Positions 8,001-13,767 of a stretch of 14,191 nt of DNA are shown piece after piece. The DNA comes from DATDAH01 sp036525535 (GTDB lineage: Bacteria > Actinomycetota > Acidimicrobiia > Acidimicrobiales > DATDAH01). The stretch's first letter is position 1; every line of letters begins with the position of its first letter. The notes beneath the pieces were generated by a model. That model saw nothing but the letters and a program-made list of their open reading frames with translations, made no database searches and was not told the origin of the DNA. The position numbers and the translations under genes were made by a program. The stretch covers positions 1-14,191 of the forward strand of contig DATDAH010000328.1 in NCBI GenBank assembly GCA_036525535.1. The letters run 5' to 3'.

Positions 8001-8582
8001 CCGCTCCCGCAACGGGTGCCGCGCCAGCAAGGACTCGAGTTCGCCGGCAAGCACGGCGTGCTGGCCGAGCATCAGGTCCGCGTCGATCCGATCCTCGACG
8101 GTCGAAAGGCGCAGCTCGTCGAGGCGCAACGCCTGCGCCGCGGCCCACCCTCCGCTTCGACAATCTGCCAACGCGTCGCCCCGCCAGAGCCCGAGCGCCT
8201 CGCGCAGCTCCGCCTCCGCGCTGGACGCGTCCCCCTCGGCGAGCGCATTGCGCCCCGCCGTTGCGTGCCGCTCGAACCCCGTCACGTCGATGGACTCGGG
8301 GACGACACTGAGCAGGTAGCCCGGCGTTCGCGTCACCAGCCGGTCGGTCATCCCCGCGGCCTCGAGTGCTCGCCGCACCCGCGCCACATGGCCCTGCAAC
8401 GTCTTCACCGCGGTCGCGGGTGGATCGTCGCCCCACAGGGCATCCACCAGGGCGTCGCGCGAGACCACCTCTCCGGCCTGCAACGCGAGCAGGGCCAGCA
8501 CCATTCGCTCCTTGGCCCCGCCGATCCGCACCCGGCCCTCCGGCCCTGCGACCTCCAATGGACCCAGCAGGCCGACCTTCAC
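5025..8582 (-). CDS. Large SARP/AfsR-type regulator: winged helix, BTAD and P-loop ATPase
   Basis: This 1185-residue cytoplasmic regulator has an OmpR-type DNA-binding winged helix at about 1-95 (MKVGLLGPLEV, RMVLALLAL, VSRDALVDALWG, YLLSVV) and a bacterial transcriptional activation domain at about 97-245 (DVTGFERHATAGR, ALGLWRGDALAD, ALYRSGRQAEAVRAYQRARDVL, ELGLEPGAELRRLE). A STAND/AAA-like ATPase follows, with Walker A GEPGIGKTS at 308-316 and Walker B IVLVLDDLHWAD at 420-431. The rest, to 1185, is alpha-helical and probably TPR-like. There is no C-terminal LuxR-type helix-turn-helix, so DNA binding rests on the N-terminus. SARPs activate specialised-metabolism or stress genes and the ATPase likely gates activation. 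Targets are unknown; the divergent SGNH hydrolase gene is the nearest candidate. The start is GTG at 8580-8582, 6 nt from a TAGGGT -10 box. The 3' end meets the convergent coiled-coil gene at a shared CTAG. Confidence 0.9.
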   Translation of the reverse strand: MKVGLLGPLEVAGPEGRVRIGGAKERMVLALLALQAGEVVSRDALVDALWGDDPPATAVKTLQGHVARVRRALEAAGMTDRLVTRTPGYLLSVVPESIDVTGFERHATAGRNALAEGDASSAEAELREALGLWRGDALADCRSGGWAAAQALRLDELRLSTVEDRIDADLMLGQHAVLAGELESLLARHPLRERFWAALMIALYRSGRQAEAVRAYQRARDVLVGELGLEPGAELRRLEIAVLAGDSVLDLTDAIQPTTQADLAIPLSGRIGATSSAVFVGRAPERAGLNGSLLAVAEGQRRVALVSGEPGIGKTSLCAAVAREAFGNGAVVLYGRCDEDLGIPFQPWAEALAHLVAHAPDDVLAEHVDARGNELARLAPALAARTSAGRISSSDAESERYLLFGAVVDVLARVSALAPIVLVLDDLHWADRPTVQLLLHVISADVSLRLAVIGTFRDSDVDPDHPFAEALAALHRESGIERLALRGLGDDELLTLLETTAQHAMAEEGLALRDALSAETDGNPFFVGEMLRHLAETGAISEDEQGRWVVSADLRASGLPVSIREVIGRRIALLGASTRDALSMAAVIGRDFDADVLARVADLHEGTVIDGCDRAVAAALLTEGDGPGRYTFAHALIEHALYEGRSAGWRGRIHRRVAEALEELRRDDPVDRVGELAYHWARATQPPDAGKAFAYAQQAGDRALAQLAPDEALRWYRDALALLDRTSSDDRRARAELLLGFGDAQRQTGDPAHRETLLAAGRLADDIDAVDLLVRSALRNSRGWMSIAGGIDRERIEMLELALTRLDDSDSPDRARLLALLSVEITWDAEFDDRLAMAARAVDMARRTGDDAALVDAIRLCNEAIAMPQTLPLRLRWTREACALAETLGDPTARLHANDYLYLAGLEAGDLETMRIPRMILHTEAERIGQPIYRWIIEYHDALDWLLIGDLDAAERAMTDALTLGAEAGYPEDAVTIYGPQLMTLRWMQGRFHETLPLIEQAASDSPELEIFRAALAVARIFDDQRDEVRRILDTELANDFRMFADATWLAGQMLWAQAVTHCGHRPAAKVLYQRLLPWHDQFATSHITAQGGVAHYLGCLAHTLDLHDEGDEWFSQALAFHEAMEAPFFVALTQAAWAGLLVDRNQPGDGQRARTLAGTALPVAQERGYGYVERDARSVIERIG

Positions 8583-8588
8583 CCGCGC

Positions 8589-8594
8589 ACCCTA
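8589..8594 (-). promoter_or_regulatory. Putative leaderless -10 box of the SARP gene
   Basis: Read on the minus strand this is TAGGGT followed by exactly 6 nt and then the GTG start at 8582, the spacing expected when transcription begins on the start codon itself. A weak -35 candidate, GTGACC on the minus strand, lies at 8613-8618, 18 nt away. There is no ribosome-binding site between box and start. Confidence 0.5.
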
Positions 8595-8666
8595 GATCGC
8601 CCCCCCTGATCGGGTCACCACCACGCCACCACCGTCCCACCACCGGTCCGGCTCACGGTCAGGACC

Positions 8667-9248
8667 ATGGTCGTTCCCCGATCGAGGCCGGTCGCCCTGC
8701 TGCTGGCGGTCCTGGCCGTCGTCACCGTCCGACCGGCGGCCGCGGCCGCCGACGTCCCCGATCGGGTCGAGATCGTCGGCGACAGCTTGACCCGTGCCGC
8801 ACAGGATCTCCTCCCCGCCGACTGGCGGGTGAGGGCGCGCAACGGGAGGGCGCTGTTCGAGTCGATGGAGACGATTGCGCTGGCGCGGGCCTCGTCGCCG
8901 GCGTGCCTGGTCGTCGCCCTCGGGTCGAACGACGTCGGCCAGCACCGGAGCCGGCTCCAGATGCTCCACGACCTCGATCAGGTCGACGAGATCCTCGCCG
9001 GCGTCGACTGTGTCGCGTGGACCACGGTCAAGGTCCGCGGCGTGAGCCCCTTCTACGGCAGGAACTGGGCCCAGCACGCCCGCACATGGAACGCCCTCGT
9101 ACGCGACCGCGTCGTAGGCACCGTGCTCGACTGGAACGCCGTCGCCCGGACCCATCCCGGCTGGTTCCTCGGCGACGGTCTCCACATGTCAGGCGCAGGA
9201 CGCGCTGCGTACGCGCACTTCCTGCAGCGGGGGATTGCTCCGGCATGA
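8667..9248 (+). CDS. Secreted SGNH/GDSL-family hydrolase
   Basis: This 193-residue protein begins with a Sec-type signal peptide: Arg at 5 and 7, hydrophobic core at about 9-21, then an Ala run with likely cleavage near 26-28. The mature part carries all four SGNH blocks: GDSL with nucleophile S40, G60 in RNGRA, GSND with N88, and DGLHMS with D170 and H173. It should be an extracytoplasmic serine esterase or lipase-like enzyme; acetyl groups on cell-wall glycans or other esters are possible substrates, but none can be named from sequence. C80 and C115 could form a disulfide. The ATG at 8667 has an AGGA only 2 nt upstream, too close to be an ideal ribosome-binding site. It diverges from the SARP regulator across an 84-base gap, which makes control by that regulator plausible but unproven. 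Confidence 0.85.
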   Translation: MVVPRSRPVALLLAVLAVVTVRPAAAAADVPDRVEIVGDSLTRAAQDLLPADWRVRARNGRALFESMETIALARASSPACLVVALGSNDVGQHRSRLQMLHDLDQVDEILAGVDCVAWTTVKVRGVSPFYGRNWAQHARTWNALVRDRVVGTVLDWNAVARTHPGWFLGDGLHMSGAGRAAYAHFLQRGIAPA

Positions 9249-9294
9249 CCCGCGGCGAAAGGCCGCTCACGAGTTGTCGTTCAGACTCTATCGG

Positions 9295-9322
9295 TTGACA
9301 ATATATCGAAAGTCGATATAGT
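9295..9322 (+). promoter_or_regulatory. Promoter of the padR-type gene, leaderless
   Basis: A perfect TTGACA -35 at 9295-9300 and a TATAGT -10 at 9317-9322 are separated by 16 nt. Exactly 6 nt then separate the -10 from the GTG at 9329, so transcription should start on the start codon. This is the strongest promoter-like sequence in the window and stands out as an AT-rich island. The operator at 9302-9320 fills the spacer and overlaps the -10. Confidence 0.82.
9302..9320. promoter_or_regulatory. Operator: perfect 8+8 inverted repeat, probable PadR autoregulation site
   Basis: TATATCGA and TCGATATA form a perfect inverted repeat with a 3-base AAG spacer, lying between the -35 and -10 boxes and covering most of the -10. 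A dimeric winged-helix repressor bound here would block RNA polymerase. PadR proteins commonly repress their own operons, and this gene starts 9 bases downstream, so its own product is the likely ligand of the site. The assignment is inferred from position and symmetry. Confidence 0.75.
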
Positions 9323-9328
9323 TGGGGC

Positions 9329-9679
9329 GTGAGCGACGCCGATCCGAACGAGTTCCTTCCGCTCCCCCAAGCCCAGTTCCACGTCCTGGTCGCACTCACC
9401 GCGGGCGACCGCCACGGCTACGCCGTCATGCAGGCGGTCGAAGAGTCCTCGAACGGCATCGTGCGGATGGGACCCGCCACGTTGTACGGGACCCTCAGGA
9501 AGCTGGTCGACGAGGGGTTGGCCGAAGAGGTGGCCGGCGCGCCATCGGCGGACGACGACCAGCGCCGGCGGTACTACCGCCTGACCCGCCTCGGTCGCCG
9601 GGTCTGCGCCGGGGAAGCCGAGCGGCTGGCGAGCCTGGTGGGCATCACCCGAACCAACCTCACCCCCGGGACGGCGTGA
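9329..9679 (+). CDS. PadR-family transcriptional regulator
   Basis: This 116-residue protein is a short PadR winged-helix repressor. It shows the family pattern: LPQAQFHVLVALTAGDRHGYAVMQAV (helix 1 and the HGY motif at 29-31), the recognition region GPATLYGTLRKLVDEGL (48-64), and the wing RRRYYRLTRLGRR (79-91). The long C-terminal dimerisation helix is brief, as in subfamily-2 PadR proteins. The GTG at 9329 is chosen because the promoter -10 ends 6 nt before it, so no upstream start can be used. Ligand unknown; PadR proteins sense small hydrophobic or cationic compounds and release DNA. The stop lies one base before the next gene, a membrane protein, so the two form an operon that the operator would switch together. 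Confidence 0.92.
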   Translation: MSDADPNEFLPLPQAQFHVLVALTAGDRHGYAVMQAVEESSNGIVRMGPATLYGTLRKLVDEGLAEEVAGAPSADDDQRRRYYRLTRLGRRVCAGEAERLASLVGITRTNLTPGTA

Positions 9680-9680
9680 G

Positions 9681-10256
9681 GTGCGTGGCCCTCACCCCGT
9701 CTATCGGGGCCTCCTCGTCCTCTATCCGCGCTCCTTCCGGGAGGAGTTCGCCGACGACCTGGTCCAGCTCCATGCCGACCTCGTCGCCGATCGCGGTCCT
9801 ACCGCCGCCCGGGGCCTCACCGCCCTCGACCTGATCGTCACCGTCCCCCGCTACCGACTGGAGCACCTGATGAGCGAGACGAAGGCCACGACCACCCTGT
9901 ACGTCGCCATCGCCGCCCTCGCGGTGGGCGGCGCAATGGGCGTGCTGACCGGCCTCTATCCCCTGGTGATACTTCTGGGCGCGGCCGTGGTCCTGGCCGT
10001 CAGCCAGCGGGCCGCCCTGGCCCGGGCCATTCGCACTCCGGACACCGATGTCCGTCGACGTCGCCTCCTGCTCGCCGGTGTCAGCGCCTCGGTCTTCGCC
10101 GTCAGCGTGGTGACCTACGGCTGGGACCTGTCCGACGACGAGATCAGCAGCGCCAGTCTCCTGGCCCACAGCTTCGTCGGCACCGCCGCGATGATCGCCA
10201 TGGTGATCCTCCTCATCGCCGGCCTCTTGACCCCGAGGTCACCGGCGACCCTCTGA
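9681..10256 (+). CDS. Four-helix membrane protein in a padR operon, with permease-prefix-like N-terminus
   Basis: The 191-residue product has a soluble amphipathic N-terminus of about 65 residues (VYRGLLVLYPRSFREEFADDLVQLHADL) resembling the permease-prefix segment often encoded after padR genes, then four hydrophobic helices at about 71-88, 91-108, 128-148 and 163-184. A charged loop at about 109-128 carries the motif RRRR. No transporter signature, ATPase or catalytic motif is visible, so the role is unknown; an envelope or drug-response function under PadR control is inferred from the operon alone. The GTG at 9681 follows the PadR stop by one base; a GTG at 9685 is out of frame. Co-transcription and translational coupling are very likely. 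Confidence 0.8.
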   Translation: MRGPHPVYRGLLVLYPRSFREEFADDLVQLHADLVADRGPTAARGLTALDLIVTVPRYRLEHLMSETKATTTLYVAIAALAVGGAMGVLTGLYPLVILLGAAVVLAVSQRAALARAIRTPDTDVRRRRLLLAGVSASVFAVSVVTYGWDLSDDEISSASLLAHSFVGTAAMIAMVILLIAGLLTPRSPATL

Positions 10257-10310
10257 GGAGGATCGAGTCGGGCCTTCGTTCTCGGGTGGCTCGTGGCAGC
10301 ATCGCGGACG

Positions 10311-11510
10311 ATGCGGTACGCGTTCGGCGACGTGGTGCTCGACACAGAGCGTTACGAGCTCCGCCGTGATGGCGAGCTCGTTCACGTCGAGCCGCAGGTC
10401 TTCGCCGTCCTCACGGTGCTGCTCGAGCGCCGCCACCGAGTGGTGCTGAAGACCGAGCTGCTCGACGACGTGTGGGGCGACCGGTATGTCAGCGAGTCGG
10501 CGCTCACGAGCCGGATCAAGGCCGCTCGCCAAGCCGTGGGCGACACCGGCTCCGCCCAACGGGTGATCCGCACCGCCCACGGCCGGGGCTATCAGCTCAT
10601 CGCCGAGGTGAGCGAGGAGGTCAGCGAGCGGGCCCTCTCGTCGCTGCCCGCCGCCCCGTCGCTGGACCAGGAGATCCGGTTCTGCACCACCGAGGACGGA
10701 CATCGGCTCGCCTACGCCACGATCGGCGAAGGGCCACCGCTCGTGCGCGCCGCCCACTGGATCACCCACCTCGACTACGACTGGCATAGCCCCGTCTGGC
10801 GTCACTGGCTCGAGGGCCTGGCCCAGGGGCGGACCCTGGTGCGCTACGACGAGCGGGGGTGCGGGCTCTCGGATCACGACGTCGAGGAGTGGTCGCTGGA
10901 GTCGTTCGTCCACGACCTGGAGACGGTCGTCGATGCCCTCGACCTCGAGCGGTTCCCGTTGCTCGGACTGTCCCAGGGCGGCCCGGTCGCCATGACCTAC
11001 ATCGACCGGCACCCGGAGCGGGTGAGCCACCTGATCCTCGTGGGCAGCTACGCGCAGGGTCGCGTGCGGCGGGCCCGGTCCGACGAGGAGCGGAGGGAGG
11101 CGGAGGTGCAGATCGAGCTGGCCCGCCTCGGCTGGGGCCGCGACGACCCGACCTTCAGACGCTTCTTCACGTCATCGTTCATCCCCGACGCCCCCGCGGA
11201 GCTGTGGGAGGCCTTCGCCGAGCTGCTCCGCCGCACCACCTCGGCCGAGAACGCCGCCCGCATGATCGAGACGTGGTCCAATGTCGATGTCGTCGACGTC
11301 GCCCGGCGGCTGGACCTGCCGACGCTCATCCTGCACGCCCGGGGAGACCTGCGGGCCCCGTTCGAGGCAGCCTTGGAGCTCGGGACCCTGATCCCGGGCA
11401 GTCGGGTGGTCCCCCTCGACAGCGCCAACCACCTCCTGCGAGCCGACGAGCCGGCCTGGGCGGTGCTGCTGGCGGAGATCGACACCTTCCTCGCCGCCGA
11501 CGGGGCCTGA
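10311..11510 (+). CDS. OmpR-type winged helix fused to an alpha/beta hydrolase: putative one-component regulator
   Basis: This 399-residue protein joins two complete domains. Residues 1-98 are an OmpR/PhoB-type winged helix (MRYAFGDVVLDTERYELRRDG, then PQVFAVLTVLLER, LLDDVWGDRYVSESALTSRIKAARQAVGD, and the wing VIRTAHGRGYQLIAEV). After a linker of about 20 residues, 121-399 form an alpha/beta hydrolase with nucleophile S221 in GLSQGG, acid D346 in HARGDLRAP and H374 in SANHLL. There is no membrane helix, unlike CadC regulators, and no receiver domain. The likely logic is a cytoplasmic sensor whose hydrolase fold binds or cleaves a small molecule and alters DNA binding; this is inference. The ATG at 10311 is preferred over an in-frame GTG at 10293 because winged helices of this type begin at MRYxFG. 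It follows the membrane gene by 54 bases and may extend the padR operon. Confidence 0.9.
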   Translation: MRYAFGDVVLDTERYELRRDGELVHVEPQVFAVLTVLLERRHRVVLKTELLDDVWGDRYVSESALTSRIKAARQAVGDTGSAQRVIRTAHGRGYQLIAEVSEEVSERALSSLPAAPSLDQEIRFCTTEDGHRLAYATIGEGPPLVRAAHWITHLDYDWHSPVWRHWLEGLAQGRTLVRYDERGCGLSDHDVEEWSLESFVHDLETVVDALDLERFPLLGLSQGGPVAMTYIDRHPERVSHLILVGSYAQGRVRRARSDEERREAEVQIELARLGWGRDDPTFRRFFTSSFIPDAPAELWEAFAELLRRTTSAENAARMIETWSNVDVVDVARRLDLPTLILHARGDLRAPFEAALELGTLIPGSRVVPLDSANHLLRADEPAWAVLLAEIDTFLAADGA

Positions 11511-11645
11511 TCCGGAATCCTCACCGCTTGTGGCCGCTTGTGCCGCTCTCCGTGTTGAGCCAGACTGTACCCACGGGTCCCAGGCGGCGACCGATGCGGT
11601 CGCCGCCTGGGGCCCGGCAGGACATCTGGTCCGGGCCGAGTCCGG
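11511..11645. other. Convergent intergenic gap containing a long hairpin
   Basis: This 135-base gap separates the ends of the winged helix-hydrolase gene and the secreted propeller gene. Apart from the hairpin at 11574-11616 I see no reading frame or site in it. Confidence 0.6.
11574..11616. terminator. Strong hairpin, likely bidirectional terminator
   Basis: Two 19-base arms (11574-11592 and 11598-11616) pair completely except for one G-T wobble around a 5-base GATGC loop; the inner 14 pairs are perfect. It lies between two genes that converge on it, 64 bases after one stop and 30 bases after the other. There is no T-run on either side, so it would be a tail-less terminator of the kind reported in high-GC actinobacteria. 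Protection of the 3' ends from exonucleases is an alternative role. Confidence 0.72.
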
Positions 11646-13250
11646 TCAGGTCCGGGTGGTGACGAACTTGACCGTGTCCTTGACCGCAGGGTGGGTGTTG
11701 GAGGTCGCGGTGACGGTGCGGGCCACCGAGGCATTGGCCGGCGCGGCGGCCTTGGGGGTCACCACCGCCCGGATGGTGTAGATGGCCCCGGCGGCCAGGA
11801 CCGGGGTCCGGTAGCTGCCGGCCAGCACCTGAGCGGTGATGTTGACATTGGCCGGATCGCGGTACTGGACCGTGAACCGCGTGGTGGAGCCCTGGCCCTG
11901 CACCCGGAGCTGTTCGGCGAACAGGGCGTCGTTCTGCACCGACACGGGGTAGGTGACGCTCTGGGCCCGCCCGGCCGCACCGGTGCGGGTCTGATCCAGA
12001 CCGGTGCCGTTGTAGACGTTGTTGCCCACCACCGGGCCGGTCCCCCGCCGGATCCGGGCATCGGGCCGGCCGTTGGCCACCGTGTAGGTCCGGGACACCA
12101 CCGTCTCGTTGCCCTCGTTGTCGGTCCCGGTCACGGTGAAGGGGTGGTCCCCCACCGTCGCGGTGTCGATGGGCGCCCCGTGGGCCACCGTGCCCACACA
12201 GGACGCCAGACCCGAACCGCCCGCCTCATCCGCACACGAGAACTCGGCGTTCACCACCCGATTCCGGGCATAGACCGCCCCCCCAGACGGCGTCACCACC
12301 GCCACCGTCGGATCCGTCGTGTCCGCCGCGACGTCGATCACGAAGACTGCGTGGGACTCCGGAGCCGCTGCCGGCCGTACGGGGGGGTCCTGGCCGTCGG
12401 TGACGAGCACCTGCTCACCGATCACCTCCACCGCACGGGTGTCCAGAAGGCCCAGACCGGTGAGGCTGATACCGGTCCATCCCGGGCGGAGAGTCAGGGT
12501 GGTCATCGACGCCCGGTAGAGGCGTTCCACGTTGTTGACCGCGAGCAGATCACCGGTCTCGTCGTCGAAGTCGATCCCGACGATGTTGGTGAGCTCGGGG
12601 ATCGAGGACGGGGTCCCGAACGTGTTGGTGGCCCAGTCGTAGGTCCGGATGGCCGAGTTGTTGGCGACGTAGGTGAGGCCGTCCGCGGCGCGCCACCCCG
12701 CACCGGCCGACTCCGAGGCCACCGCCTGCCAGGACTCGACCTGGAACTGCTCGTTGCCGTCCCGGGTCAGGCGGTAGACGGTCGGGTTCGCGGTCGCGAT
12801 GGGTGTGCTGCCGGAGAAGGCGTAGAGCACGTCGTCGTCCGCGTCGTAGGCGAGTGCCTCGAGGTCATCGTTGCGCGTCTCGCCGGCGATGTCGCCGCCA
12901 CCGACCGGCAGCGCGTTGATGAACGCCGACTGCGGGATCTTTCGCCGCAGCGCCCCGGTCGTGCGGTCGACCTCGAACAGCGCGTCGGCTTGGTCGTCAG
13001 CCATCCACAACGCGTCGTCGTCGGCGACATAGGCACTGCCCTCGTTGTCGAACATCCGGTTCGGAGCAGGGAACGGCGAAGTCTGGATCAGGTGGTTGAG
13101 GCTGAGTTGAGGATGGGTCGTGCTGGTCAACGCCTGCGCGGTGCCGCCCCCGACCACGACCGAGGTGACCAGGATCGACCCCAGGACGACCCCGATCAGA
13201 ATTCTCACGGGCCCTCGCGCCCGCAGCCCGCTGTCCCTGTCCGCCGTCAT
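11646..13250 (-). CDS. Secreted beta-propeller-like protein with Ig-like and C-terminal beta modules
   Basis: The 534-residue product has an N-terminal signal (basic residues to R16, hydrophobic core about 17-35, likely cleavage after TAQA at 37-40). Residues about 45-308 contain propeller-like repeats with paired acidic motifs (NEGSAYVADDDALWMADD, DDLEALAYDADDDVLYAF, VGIDFDDETGDLLAVNN), recalling SdiA-regulated or phytase-like propellers. Residues about 313-392 form an Ig-like domain with C339 and C351 probably disulfide-linked and a TDNEGN motif. From PDARIRRGTGPVVGNNVYN (396-414) to the end is a separate beta-rich module. There is no LPXTG or C-terminal anchor, so it is probably exported and released or held non-covalently. 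No enzyme residues are recognised; an extracellular binding or surface role is inferred. ATG at 13248-13250 has a weak upstream GGAG. The STAS gene lies upstream on the same strand across 170 bases. Confidence 0.75.
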   Translation of the reverse strand: MTADRDSGLRARGPVRILIGVVLGSILVTSVVVGGGTAQALTSTTHPQLSLNHLIQTSPFPAPNRMFDNEGSAYVADDDALWMADDQADALFEVDRTTGALRRKIPQSAFINALPVGGGDIAGETRNDDLEALAYDADDDVLYAFSGSTPIATANPTVYRLTRDGNEQFQVESWQAVASESAGAGWRAADGLTYVANNSAIRTYDWATNTFGTPSSIPELTNIVGIDFDDETGDLLAVNNVERLYRASMTTLTLRPGWTGISLTGLGLLDTRAVEVIGEQVLVTDGQDPPVRPAAAPESHAVFVIDVAADTTDPTVAVVTPSGGAVYARNRVVNAEFSCADEAGGSGLASCVGTVAHGAPIDTATVGDHPFTVTGTDNEGNETVVSRTYTVANGRPDARIRRGTGPVVGNNVYNGTGLDQTRTGAAGRAQSVTYPVSVQNDALFAEQLRVQGQGSTTRFTVQYRDPANVNITAQVLAGSYRTPVLAAGAIYTIRAVVTPKAAAPANASVARTVTATSNTHPAVKDTVKFVTTRT

Positions 13251-13420
13251 GCTTCTCGCTCCAATGCGTTGTCGTCGTTCCGCCTGCGCCGTACGCCCAC
13301 CCAGGACGACCGGGTGATGCGTGGGACAACTAGTACCACCGAGTCCGTGCTCGTGCTAGTGCAGGACCGGGTTTCGCGCGACGGTCGACGACTTCCAGCT
13401 GCTCAGCGAACCGGCGCCGG
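13251..13420. other. Intergenic spacer upstream of the secreted propeller gene
   Basis: This 170-base spacer between two minus-strand genes should hold the promoter of the propeller gene. I find only a weak TAGTTG-like box near its middle and no clear -35. A 14-base perfect palindrome lies at its upstream end. Confidence 0.4.
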
Positions 13421-13422
13421 TT
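13409..13422. repeat. Perfect 14-base palindrome overlapping the STAS stop codon
   Basis: AACCGGCGCCGGTT is fully self-complementary with no spacer and includes the first two bases (on the plus strand) of the STAS gene's stop codon. Having no loop, it is a poor terminator hairpin. It could be a dimeric protein-binding site for the downstream gene or chance in GC-rich DNA. Confidence 0.35.
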
Positions 13423-13753
13423 ACGGCGTACCGTTGGCTGAGGCGCCCCCGAAGCGTTCCAGGATCCCCGTGATCTCGATACAGCGCAGGACATCGCCGT
13501 GGGCGCCACACACCACCAAGCGCCCACCACGACGGGAGATCGCTTCCTCCGCGACGATCAGCTCACGGATGCCGGTCGAGTCCAGGAAAGTCACGTGTCT
13601 CAAGTCGACCACCAGATCAGGTGACGGCTCCGACATCGCTGCGCAGCAGCGGAGCCCTTCCGCGAGCTCTGCCGTGAAACCGGCGACCGTGTGACGGTCG
13701 ATCTGTTCTGTCGTCACAACGACGAGAACCTCGACTTCGGGCTGGACGCTCAT
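13421..13753 (-). CDS. STAS-domain anti-sigma factor antagonist
   Basis: The 110-residue protein is a single STAS domain, like SpoIIAA and RsbV. The core motif DLVVDLRHVTFLDSTGIRELI (46-66) holds the conserved DST with S59, the expected phosphorylation site; GGRLVVCGAHGDVLRCIEITGI follows with the normal beta-alpha-beta pattern. When unphosphorylated such proteins bind an anti-sigma kinase and free a stress or developmental sigma factor; phosphorylation of S59 switches them off. No cognate kinase or sigma factor lies in this window. Start ATG at 13751-13753 is supported by a purine-rich ribosome-binding site 5 nt upstream. It could instead take part in another partner-switching pathway, such as second-messenger signalling. 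Confidence 0.88.
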   Translation of the reverse strand: MSVQPEVEVLVVVTTEQIDRHTVAGFTAELAEGLRCCAAMSEPSPDLVVDLRHVTFLDSTGIRELIVAEEAISRRGGRLVVCGAHGDVLRCIEITGILERFGGASANGTP

Positions 13754-13758
13754 CCCGA

Positions 13759-13767
13759 CCCTTCCCT
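13759..13767 (-). promoter_or_regulatory. Ribosome-binding site of the STAS gene
   Basis: On the minus strand this reads AGGGAAGGG and ends 5 nt before the ATG at 13753. It is the clearest Shine-Dalgarno-like sequence in the window and fixes the start; it contrasts with the leaderless-looking starts of the padR and SARP genes. Confidence 0.6.

Noticed and set aside
5895..8609. Long plus-strand open frames within the SARP gene
   Set aside because: They mirror the codon pattern of the SARP gene and carry no domain motifs.
8617..8647. CCACC-rich direct repeats between the SARP and SGNH genes
   Set aside because: Irregular spacing and simple composition; not distinguishable from GC-rich low complexity, though SARP sites can be direct repeats.
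9252..9266. Small hairpin GCGGC-GAAAG-GCCGC after the SGNH hydrolase gene
   Set aside because: Only five base pairs and no T-run; too weak to call a terminator.
11691..13694. Plus-strand open frame of 667 codons
   Set aside because: Low-complexity, His/Arg/Gly-rich product antisense to the secreted propeller and STAS genes, both of which have signal or domain motifs on the minus strand.
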